Positions 60,501-64,000 of a stretch of 64,000 nt of DNA are shown here, piece by piece. Numbering within the stretch: position 1 is the stretch's first letter; each line of letters starts with the position of its first letter. Location: the NCBI RefSeq assembly GCF_027580225.2, contig NC_073354.2, forward strand, positions 27,300,001 through 27,364,000. The letters run 5' to 3'. Under the pieces are notes generated by a model that saw nothing but the letters and a program-made list of their open reading frames with translations, made no database searches and had not been told where the DNA came from. The translations under genes and the position numbers were made by a program. Origin of the DNA: Misgurnus anguillicaudatus (Eukaryota; Chordata; Actinopteri; Cypriniformes; Cobitidae).

Positions 60501-63156
60501 ATACTGACACAAAATATTCTTATTCTGTTAGCGTTAGCATCCATACTGCCAGCACTGATTTATTTAGCACAAAAAGAAACAAAGATAAGAAGCACTAACA
60601 GATATTAAGCTAGAATTGTTGTTAATTTTGATAGCAACTATCACAAAAACATTTAATGGCAACCTTTTTTATATGCCATTAATGAAAAATCAAACAAATT
60701 TGGAATTGTGAAATAAAAAATTTCCAGGCGTGGAAAAGTTTTGGAAAAAAAAACCCAGAGTGTTTTGGAAAAGTCATTGACATTTGTGTCATAAAACCTG
60801 TATTAAAGAATGTATAATTGTTAATATTGTTTAAACAACACTTAAGGTACGTGACTGATGTCCCGAGTTTATCCGTACCACACACATCATAACATGCTGT
60901 CTGTATAGTTTGCTTTATATTGACTAATGTTCTTAAAATAATCTAATTGATAAAAAAGGACAGTTTTTTATAGACTAATACTGGACAAATATGCCCAGAC
61001 TCACTCAACGTAAGTGAAAAAAGTACTAAATATAACAAAATAGACATTAAATACATTACTAAGATTAAGATCAAATTAAATACAGTAGATGACAAAATCA
61101 ACACCAGCTAGATCTCACCTGTGCATGTGTTATTGATGCTGATGGTGATATTTGGGAATGTTGAAGTAAATCCATCCAAACATGAGCAATTGTAGCCTCC
61201 ATTTACATTTGTGCAGTTGGAATTTGGTCCACATACAGATAAATTAACCTGACATTCATCCACATCTGGAAAGAGAATAGCAAATTCAGATGAAAAATAT
61301 CATGAAGATTGTTTTCACACTTGTAGTTGAGTTGTTTTGGTTCATTTGGTCCGGATCAGTTTACTTAATGTTTACACTGGAGTTTTTTACAGCAAACTGA
61401 ACCTTAAAGGAATAGTCTACTCATTTTCAATATTAAAATATGTTATTACCTTAACTAAGAATTGTTGATACATCCCTCTATCATCTGTGTGCGTGCACGT
61501 AAGCGCTGGAGCGCGCTGCGACACTTCGATAGCATTTAGCTTAGCCCCATTCATTCAATGGTACCATTAAGAGATAAAGTTAGAAGTGACCAAACACATC
61601 AACGTTTTTCCTATTTAAGACGAGTAGTTATACGAGCAAGTTTGGTGGTACAAAATAAAACGTTGCGCTTTTCTAAGCGGATTTAAAAGAGGAACTATAT
61701 TTTATGGCATAATAGCACTTTTGGGAGTACTTTGACTCGGCGCAGTAACACCCTCCCTCTCCCATTATGAGATTGAGAAGGGGAGCGGACTTTTCAGGCG
61801 AGTCGAAGTACTCCCAAAAGTGCTATTATAATGTCATATATGTCTATGTGTTTTACATATATTCTCATATATGCAGCAAACATACATGGGCACTGACATT
61901 ATATATGTAATTTACATATATTGACATATATTACATTTCTGTATGGGTGTTGCAGATTGAGTTTGGACCACAGACCGCAAGTATCTCATCACATTCATCC
62001 ACATCTTTATAACAGAAAAAAATATGTAAATTGTCTGTTTTTGCCATTTGTCCCTATTAGCAGAGTACACAGTTTGCGTAGGCCATCAACTATAGGGGGC
62101 ACGATCTCTGTTGCTCAGAAAGGACACCAACACAATTCACAAGGAGTTTTATGTATGCTTCAAATTATTTTAAATGAGATCATAAACCTTATCAAGAAGG
62201 CACATTGAATGAGACAAAATAAATCTGAAAGTAAAAACTATATATGATAAAAGGTTTAATTTAGCACTTCAGCTCATACCTCTGCATGGGTTACTGATGT
62301 TTATAGGGAGGTTCAGGTATGTTACATTATATCCACTCATACACGAGCAATTGTAACTACCATCAGTGTTGTTGCAGATTGAGTTTGAACCACAGACTGC
62401 AGGAATCGCAACACATTCATCCACATCTTTAAAAACAAAAACAAAACAAAGTTAATATTAACACATTAAAATTATGCAACATCATAAAGATGAAAACAAC
62501 TTTTGTGATTTAAAAAAATACATATAACTATTTAAAAACATACCAATGCATGGGTTACTGTTACTTATATTTTGAGATACATCAGTGATGTTATATCCTT
62601 CCCAACAAGAGCACGAGTAACTTCCATTGTAGTTGTGACAGTAAGTGTTCGGCCCACATGTTGATGATGGGTCAAGACAATCATTAATATCTAAAAGAAA
62701 TTTTGAGAAGACAAAAGTTACAGGTAACTGAATTCAGGTAACTGGATCCAAACCCTCAGCTGTCAATCATACCTCTGCATGGGTTACTGATGTTTATAGG
62801 GAGGTTCAGGTCTGTTACATTATATCCACTCATACACGAGCAATTGTAACTCCCAGCAGTGTTGTTGCAGATTGAGTTTGGACCACAAATCTCAGGAATC
62901 TCAACACATTCATCCACATCTTTATTACAGAAATAAAAAATATTTTAGATAGATAGAAATCTAGGAAAGACTGTAACAAATTGTCCAGCACTTCAGCAGT
63001 CAGTCATACCCGTGCATGGGTTACTGATGTTTATAGGGAGGTTTGGGTCTGTTACATTATATCCACTCATACACCAGCAATTGTAACTCCCAGCAGTGTT
63101 GTTGCAGATTGAGTTTGGACCACAGATCTCAGGAATCTCAACACATTCATTCACAT
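41462..63156 (-). CDS. Gene B: multi-exon adhesion GPCR with EGF array, SEA, two Ig, GAIN/GPS and 7TM (5' end outside window)
   Basis: A cell-surface receptor gene assembled from exons that share matching splice phases. In 5' to 3' order: EGF-like exons between 63156 and 51606, microexon 50285-50271, SEA-like exons 50020-49441, Ig exons 49311-49123 and 48127-47927, cysteine-containing exons 46907-46764 and 46663-46488, GAIN exon 46395-46225, GPS/7TM exon 44150-42804, tail exons 42684-42643, 42405-42346, 42220-42160 and 41529-41462 (stop). SEA plus two Ig domains before GAIN is the plan of ADGRF5/GPR116, whereas serial calcium-binding EGF domains are the plan of ADGRE/CD97, so the subfamily stays open. 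The GPS is present, so the protein is expected to be autoproteolysed into two fragments (known for the family). No initiation codon or signal peptide is visible, and an in-frame TGA lies in the second Ig exon. It could be an active receptor with a sequencing error, an allele encoding a truncated protein, or a recent pseudogene. Confidence 0.85.
41604..42124. mobile_element. MITE with TACCGTATTTTTCGG ends in last intron of gene B
   Basis: Ends TACCGTATTTTTCGGTCTAT and ATAGTCCGGAAAGTACGGTA are inverted. The type is common in fish and TA-associated (Tc1/mariner-like). It occupies most of the 630-bp final intron, with its edge 36 bp from exon 42160-42220. Confidence 0.75.
42160..42220 (-). CDS. 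Gene B exon: cytoplasmic tail, part 3
   Basis: A 61-bp exon, phase 0 to 1, acceptor TTACAG and donor AGAA/GTAAGT. It encodes [20 protein letters not shown], rich in Ser/Thr and basic residues. If the donor is not used, the frame stays open for only five more codons before TAA, which would give an alternative short tail. Confidence 0.72.
42346..42405 (-). CDS. Gene B exon: cytoplasmic tail, part 2
   Basis: A 60-bp phase 0-0 exon with acceptor TTGCAG and donor GTAAAT, encoding a 20-residue Ser/Thr-rich segment that begins [10 protein letters not shown]. Position and composition fit the intracellular tail after TM7 in ADGRF-like receptors. Confidence 0.75.
42643..42684 (-). CDS. Gene B exon: end of TM7 and start of cytoplasmic tail
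   Basis: A 42-bp phase 0-0 exon, acceptor CTAG at 42688-42685 and donor GTAAGA. It encodes [14 protein letters not shown]. The Gly-Phe-Phe start directly follows NSLQ of the large exon and matches the conserved end of adhesion-GPCR TM7 (LQGFFILLF...). Too short for an ORF search, found by splice phase and family pattern. Confidence 0.88.
42804..44150 (-). CDS. Gene B exon: C-terminal GAIN, GPS and TM1-TM7
   Basis: A 1347-bp open exon (449 codons, phase 0-0) with acceptor AG at 44151-44152 and donor GT at 42803-42802. The first ~150 residues are the N-glycosylation-rich C-terminal part of the GAIN domain. The GPS follows with its expected Cys and Trp pattern (CVFWNFS, then WDSNGC, then [13 protein letters not shown]). 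The cleavage site would be His-Thr/Thr, where most family members have His-Leu/Thr. TTSFSILMS is the tethered-agonist segment. TM1 begins near [12 protein letters not shown]2 near [12 protein letters not shown]3 near [15 protein letters not shown]4 near [12 protein letters not shown]5 near [17 protein letters not shown]6 near [12 protein letters not shown] and TM7 near [11 protein letters not shown]. The extracellular-loop cysteines (GRCSP and NACW) are present. This is the family B2 (adhesion) type of 7TM. Confidence 0.96.
44236..45234. mobile_element. 999-bp element with AAGAGTTTGGTTCC ends (copy B)
   Basis: Same family as 25442-26407, with matching ends and interior. Inserted in the intron between the GAIN and 7TM exons of gene B, flanked by ATATATATG and CATATATAA. 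Confidence 0.75.
45243..46108. repeat. Long inverted repeat with (AT)n centre
   Basis: Arms of about 215 bp (45243-45460 and 45890-46108) share GGGCACAACCTAATGCTTTT, TGTCCAAGAATGG and CCCCACCTATGGGG in inverted order. The ~430-bp centre has AT microsatellites at 45510-45546 and 45572-45592. A foldback element in an intron of gene B. Confidence 0.85.
46225..46395 (-). CDS. Gene B exon: helical part of GAIN domain
   Basis: A 171-bp exon (57 codons, phase 0-0), acceptor TTTAG and donor GTAAAC. The product begins [20 protein letters not shown] and continues with an amphipathic helical pattern ([15 protein letters not shown]), as expected for GAIN subdomain A. It splices in phase to the large GPS/7TM exon. 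Confidence 0.85.
46488..46663 (-). CDS. Gene B exon: cysteine-containing domain before GAIN
   Basis: A 176-bp exon, phase 1 to 0. It encodes [15 protein letters not shown], then GPCDIG, then [17 protein letters not shown], with four cysteines and the Trp-Lys-Leu...Asp-Asn-Cys pattern found just upstream of GAIN in ADGRF-like receptors. It resembles a divergent hormone-receptor (HormR) motif. Confidence 0.82.
46764..46907 (-). CDS. Gene B exon: second half of Ig domain 2
   Basis: A 144-bp phase 1-1 exon with acceptor CAG and donor GTAAGT. The product begins [20 protein letters not shown] and includes FTCRL and NYSYS, consistent with the C-terminal strands of an Ig-like fold or its linker. It is found only by splice phase and context. 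Confidence 0.7.
46966..47606. mobile_element. 641-bp TTAA-flanked element with nested inverted repeat
   Basis: TTAA 46962-46965 and 47607-47610, ends GGGGCGTTCACATGT and ACATGTGAATGGCCCC. Inside, TGCCAAGTGGTTGATGTCCT (near 47298) and AGGACATCAACCACTTGGCA (near 47516) are an exact second inverted pair, suggesting one element inside another. In an intron of gene B. Confidence 0.78.
47676..47914. mobile_element. Short MITE with GGGGCGGTTTCCCGGA ends
   Basis: Ends GGGGCGGTTTCCCGGACC and TCCGGGAAACCGCCCC. The right edge is 13 bp from the donor of the Ig exon 47927-48127. Same family as 5293-5520. Confidence 0.78.
47927..48127 (-). CDS. Gene B exon: end of Ig 1 and start of Ig 2, with in-frame TGA
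   Basis: A 201-bp phase 1-1 exon with acceptor CTTAG and donor GTTATA. Joined to the previous exon it completes the Ig motif DSG-RYSC (strand F). A linker follows ([15 protein letters not shown]), then an in-frame TGA at 48026-48024, then [20 protein letters not shown] and VEWVLND, which look like strands B and C of a second Ig domain. Both sides of the TGA are recognisable coding sequence in one frame, so this is a substitution rather than a frameshift. The stop overlaps a GTGAGT string that could act as a cryptic donor, but that would change the phase. Confidence 0.78.
48160..48504. mobile_element. 345-bp hAT-like MITE with 8-bp target duplication
   Basis: Exact duplication GTCAATAT at 48152-48159 and 48505-48512. 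Ends GGTAACACTTTAC and AAAGTGTAACC, inner repeat GATAGTCCACTTCAGAC against GTCTAAAGTGGACTATC. It lies 32 bp from the acceptor of the Ig exon. Confidence 0.9.
48513..49122. other. Gene B intron, nothing further seen
   Basis: AT-rich intron between the Ig exons with an A-rich run at 49092-49111 near the donor of the 49123 exon. No element ends recognised. Confidence 0.5.
49123..49311 (-). CDS. Gene B exon: Ig-like domain 1
   Basis: A 189-bp phase 1-1 exon. The product begins [10 protein letters not shown] and has [17 protein letters not shown] (strand B Cys and strand C Trp), then [13 protein letters not shown] (D-x-G before the strand F Cys in the next exon). This is an I-set/V-set-like Ig domain divided by a phase-1 intron, as in GPR116-like receptors. 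Confidence 0.85.
49441..50020 (-). CDS. Gene B exons: SEA-like region (three exons)
   Basis: Three exons in consistent phase: 50020-49920 (101 bp), about 49735-49669 (67-68 bp, left edge uncertain by one base) and 49577-49441 (137 bp). The segments read [20 protein letters not shown], then [20 protein letters not shown], then [16 protein letters not shown], followed by [10 protein letters not shown]. Length, the alternating helix/strand pattern and the position directly before the Ig domains fit a SEA module. No clear G-SVVV autoproteolysis motif is seen. Confidence 0.75.
50271..50285 (-). CDS. Gene B microexon (15 bp)
   Basis: The minus strand reads CTACAG/TTACACCACAAAATG/GTATGT, a 15-base phase 1-1 exon with good acceptor and donor. 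It joins the last EGF exon to the SEA region in frame and adds about five residues (VTPQN). It may be alternatively spliced, because skipping keeps the frame. Confidence 0.6.
50639..51587. mobile_element. Harbinger-like element, non-coding derivative
   Basis: Ends GGGCCCTATTTTAACGATCT and, inverted, GGGCTCTATATTACACCCGG, with 3-bp ATA duplications at 50636-50638 and 51588-51590. 949 bp, same end family as 37966-39226 but without the Myb-like frame. In the intron between the last EGF exon and the microexon. Confidence 0.8.
51606..53031 (-). CDS. Gene B EGF exons, 3'-proximal block (five exons)
   Basis: Five 147-bp phase 1-1 exons: 53031-52885, 52698-52552, 52431-52285, 52054-51908 and 51752-51606. 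Three are type A (D-V-D-E-C...[11 protein letters not shown]...[11 protein letters not shown]...NNTC) and two (52552, 51908) type B (INECLNSS...[10 protein letters not shown]...SNSNPC). Each has six cysteines and the calcium-binding D-x-[DN]-E-C start. The 51606 exon is the last EGF before the microexon and has an unusual CKG end. One start differs: 51908 begins with Glu instead of Asp. Confidence 0.92.
51853..51870. repeat. C-rich homopolymer run
   Basis: C9 T C8 (18 bases) in an intron of gene B, on the plus strand. A likely polymorphic or error-prone site. Confidence 0.9.
53240..53545 (-). repeat. Intronic block repeated in three EGF units
   Basis: Closely related to 59325-59615 and 60640-60930. 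Here the minus strand is open for 90 codons (53543-53271) with [20 protein letters not shown]. The other copies are interrupted or shorter. It may be a lost exon or simply part of the duplicated intron. Confidence 0.6.
53560..53960. mobile_element. Insertion in one EGF unit
   Basis: The sister units at 59610 and 60925 run directly from ATGTTC(A)TTAAAATA to ATCTTATTGATAAA, while this unit has ~400 bp extra, including GC-richer sequence CTCAGCTGCTTAATCACTC. No superfamily assigned. Confidence 0.55.
54150..54296 (-). CDS. Gene B EGF exon (type A)
   Basis: A 147-bp phase 1-1 exon with AG at 54298-54297 and donor GTGAG. It encodes a calcium-binding EGF domain beginning [20 protein letters not shown]. 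It lies between two transposon-derived insertions that its sister units near 59.9 and 61.2 kb do not have. Confidence 0.92.
54333..54947. mobile_element. Element with GTTGCAACAAAGGTCTTAA-like ends
   Basis: The left end GCGTTGCAACAAAGGTCTTA and the inverse of the right end CGGTTGCATGAAAGTCCTTA are imperfect inverted repeats. The right part has tandem TTAAGGG-type motifs. In an intron of gene B. Confidence 0.55.
55030..56145 (-). CDS. Gene B EGF exons (three, type A)
   Basis: Three 147-bp phase 1-1 exons: 56145-55999, 55653-55507 and 55176-55030. All encode the DVDEC...CSCLDGF type. The 55507 copy reads CGPKSNC in place of CGPNSNC. The flanking introns are themselves repeated, sharing the blocks after each acceptor (near 55215 and 55700) and before each donor (near 55420 and 55900), so exon and intron were duplicated together. 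Confidence 0.92.
56385..56689. mobile_element. Solo LTR (305 bp)
   Basis: TGTCACCCCGGG at the left and CCGTGACA at the right (TG...CA ends) with an exact 5-bp duplication GTTTG at 56380-56384 and 56690-56694. The related Harbinger-like element at 37966 has the empty site (GGTTTGGGCG near 38136). An LTR retrotransposon or endogenous retroelement reduced by LTR recombination. Confidence 0.9.
56783..57229 (+). CDS. Myb/SANT-like transposon protein (Harbinger accessory ORF)
   Basis: 148 codons from ATG at 56783. Residues ~10-80 form a Myb/SANT-like domain: [17 protein letters not shown], then [17 protein letters not shown], then [12 protein letters not shown] (three helices with Trp and a basic third helix). 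The pattern resembles the NAIF1/Myb-like protein that PIF/Harbinger transposons encode beside their transposase and that helps it bind DNA (family knowledge). The C-terminal part (after ~130) runs into AT-rich element sequence, so the true end may be earlier by splicing. No transposase is near. Likely a remnant rather than a host gene. Confidence 0.6.
   Translation: MMDLPGARQERFTAEETHVLVRAVKDREAVLYGDGRNPHKSASVKQAWEEIATIVSSAGIPRTLRRKRYNDVRRRGNPKLASINRARRVTGGGSASTQDLTPAEDIAACTLTAESQEMQVVQVYLQIKFTYIKVSYENILIITYIKYT
57672..57818 (-). CDS. Gene B EGF exon (type A)
   Basis: A 147-bp phase 1-1 exon encoding [20 protein letters not shown] and a [11 protein letters not shown] segment. The donor is GTACAG rather than the usual GTGAG or GTAAG. 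Immediately downstream lies the broken right end of a Harbinger-like element. Confidence 0.88.
57911..58200 (-). pseudogene. Tc1-like transposase N-terminal fragment
   Basis: The minus strand from ATG near 58196 begins [20 protein letters not shown] and continues with [28 protein letters not shown] and VKQN, the paired-type HTH region of fish Tc1 transposases. It runs into divergent frame near 57950 and lacks the DDE catalytic domain. Inactive fragment in an intron of gene B. Confidence 0.85.
58466..59945 (-). CDS. Gene B EGF exons (three, type A)
   Basis: Three 147-bp phase 1-1 exons: 59945-59799, 59095-58949 and 58612-58466. The 59799 copy has lost the NCT sequon (NCIN). The 58949 copy reads GGFNCSC. 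The 58466 copy has a Ser in the TSTF segment. All six cysteines remain in each. Confidence 0.9.
60281..61265 (-). CDS. Gene B EGF exons (two, type A)
   Basis: Two 147-bp phase 1-1 exons, 61265-61119 and 60427-60281, both with the DV[DN]EC start, six cysteines and GTGAG donor. They carry QVNLSVCGP and QLNPSVCGP variants of the first loop. Confidence 0.9.
61405..61945. mobile_element. Repeat that truncates an EGF exon
   Basis: Starts AAGGAATAGTCTACTCATTT. Holds an internal inverted pair (ATAGCACTTTTGGGAGTACT near 61710 and AGTACTCCCAAAAGTGCTAT near 61809), then TATA/TACATATA repeats. Its right edge coincides with the break in EGF relic 61948-62004. Confidence 0.6.
61948..62004 (-). pseudogene. 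Relic EGF exon, 3' half missing
   Basis: The minus strand keeps the acceptor and the first ~57 bases of a type A' EGF exon (DVDEC, then CGPNSICN). The homology stops abruptly at about 61947, where repeat DNA with TATAT/TACATATA motifs begins. The remaining cysteines and the donor are gone, so the exon is presumably skipped. Confidence 0.75.
62280..63156 (-). CDS. Gene B EGF exons, 5'-proximal block (four exons)
   Basis: Four 147-bp phase 1-1 exons: 63156-63010, 62919-62773, 62690-62544 and 62426-62280. Three are type A' (VNEC or [36 protein letters not shown]) and 62544 is type B' ([14 protein letters not shown]...[11 protein letters not shown]...NISNSNPC). They closely resemble the four EGF exons near the start of gene A (31625-32906), showing common origin of the two N-terminal regions. 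Confidence 0.9.
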
Positions 63157-63251
63157 CTTTAAAAAAAGTAAATATGTACACATTAAATTCATGCAACATT
63201 GTAAAGACAACTTCTTTAATGATTTAAAAAATACAGATATACAGAACATAC

Positions 63252-63370
63252 CAATGCATGGGTTAATGTCACTAATATTTTGATTTCCATCAATGATGTC
63301 ATGTCCTTTCAAACAAGAGCATATATCTCTGCATGGGTTAATTATGTTTAAAGGGAGATTCTGGGGCCTC
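63252..63370 (-). pseudogene. Fused relic of two EGF exons
   Basis: The C-terminal third of an A' EGF exon (PQNLPLNIINPC) is joined directly to the C-terminal third of a B' EGF exon (CSCLKGHDII, then NISDINPC) with no intron or DECx start. The A' donor position reads AT where GT is expected. Just upstream, at about 63367, homology ends at transposon-like sequence (GGGGCCTCATTTAT). This is the most 5' trace of gene B in the window. Confidence 0.6.
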
Positions 63371-64000
63371 ATTTATATGCTGTGTTGAAAACATCCTAAA
63401 TTAGATTTTTTTTACGTTCATTTCTCAAAAGGTGCATGTGTGATTTATAAAACAAATGTAATCAAGCAAGCACGTGTTTGCCTCACTTTCTGACGTGAAA
63501 TGTATAAATCGTAAATGAACTTGAAATTGTTGCCACCTGAACAGTTGCCCAATTAATGTTATTGGTATAAAAAGAGTACCTGTCAATGTTTAAATCCTTT
63601 AAGAGCAGCGAGAATGGTTTATATTTTCAAATACCTGCAGCAATCAGACAAGCAAAAGGACGTACGTCTGCTTAGTGTCACGTTCCTATCTGTGTCCATT
63701 GCATGTTTTGAGTTTCACCTTCCTAGATTAGTTATCCTCTGTTAGTTAGGCCAAGTCCACACGGACACGGATATATTTATAACCGGAGTTTTCCCTAAAA
63801 AAAAATCCCGTCCACACGTGCTCGGTTTAAATTAAATATTCATCCACACGATAAGGCAAAAGCACGCTATCAAGCGCTGTCAAGAGCATGCCACACCAGC
63901 AGGCGGGGATATAACCTAAATCGTGTTCCATGTTAGAAGCCCTGTTAGCACAGTTATTATTAGCAAGATACGTCCGCCATTGCACAGAATCATCAACAAA
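63371..64000. other. Repeat-derived sequence at right edge, no gene seen
   Basis: Begins with transposon-like GGGGCCTCATTTAT. From 63749 a GGCCAAGTCCACACGGACAC sequence resembles the end of another dispersed DNA element cut by the window edge. No further EGF exon. Confidence 0.5.

Noticed and set aside
23276..63156. Regularly spaced ~147-bp repeats that could suggest a CRISPR-like or satellite array
   Set aside because: The units are EGF-coding exons with splice sites and coding periodicity. Spacers are introns of variable length.

Overview
The window looks like vertebrate nuclear DNA, most likely from a teleost fish and probably a cypriniform. The signs are small exons with GT-AG introns, AT-rich introns, dense nested DNA transposons (hAT-like, PIF/Harbinger-like, TTAA- and TA-flanked, Tc1), Ty3/Gypsy-like LTR remnants and long microsatellites. 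There is no prokaryotic organisation. All convincing host coding exons lie on the minus strand, so genes read from high to low coordinates. Exon boundaries below were read by eye from splice sites and reading phase.

Gene B (about 63.2 to 41.46 kb) is an adhesion G-protein-coupled receptor. Read 5' to 3' it has 19 intact EGF-like exons plus two relic ones, a 15-bp microexon, a SEA-like region on three exons, two Ig-like exons, a cysteine-containing exon, the GAIN region, one 1347-bp exon carrying the GPS and almost the whole 7TM bundle, and four short tail exons ending in TGA at 41462-41464. The SEA-Ig-Ig-GAIN-7TM half resembles subfamily VI (ADGRF, GPR116-like), while the EGF array resembles subfamily II (ADGRE/CD97). 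The second Ig exon holds an in-frame TGA at 48024-48026. The 5' end is not in the window.

Gene A (34260 downward) starts with a signal-peptide exon, then a short exon ending in a dibasic site, a cysteine-containing exon, four EGF exons, another EGF exon, a four-exon NIDO domain and eight EGF exons (to 23276). Much of this EGF-NIDO-EGF module occurs twice more at 12013-8653 and 7639-3503 with fewer EGF exons (8, then 4, then 6 in order along the strand) and no visible stop in any exon. Nearly every EGF exon in both genes is 147 bp and phase 1-1, so exons can be gained, lost or exchanged without a frameshift.

The three modules are separated by a repeated block of degenerate Ty3/Gypsy-like pol and LTR plus a TTAA-flanked element that itself contains a Harbinger-like MITE. 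In the second block this MITE is split by a 6.5-kb TA-flanked non-coding element (15892-22419), and an 822-bp palindromic element sits at its edge. 34.3-41.4 kb is intergenic and made mostly of MITE-like elements. 63.37-64 kb is repeat DNA.

No tRNA, rRNA, CRISPR or plus-strand host gene was found.
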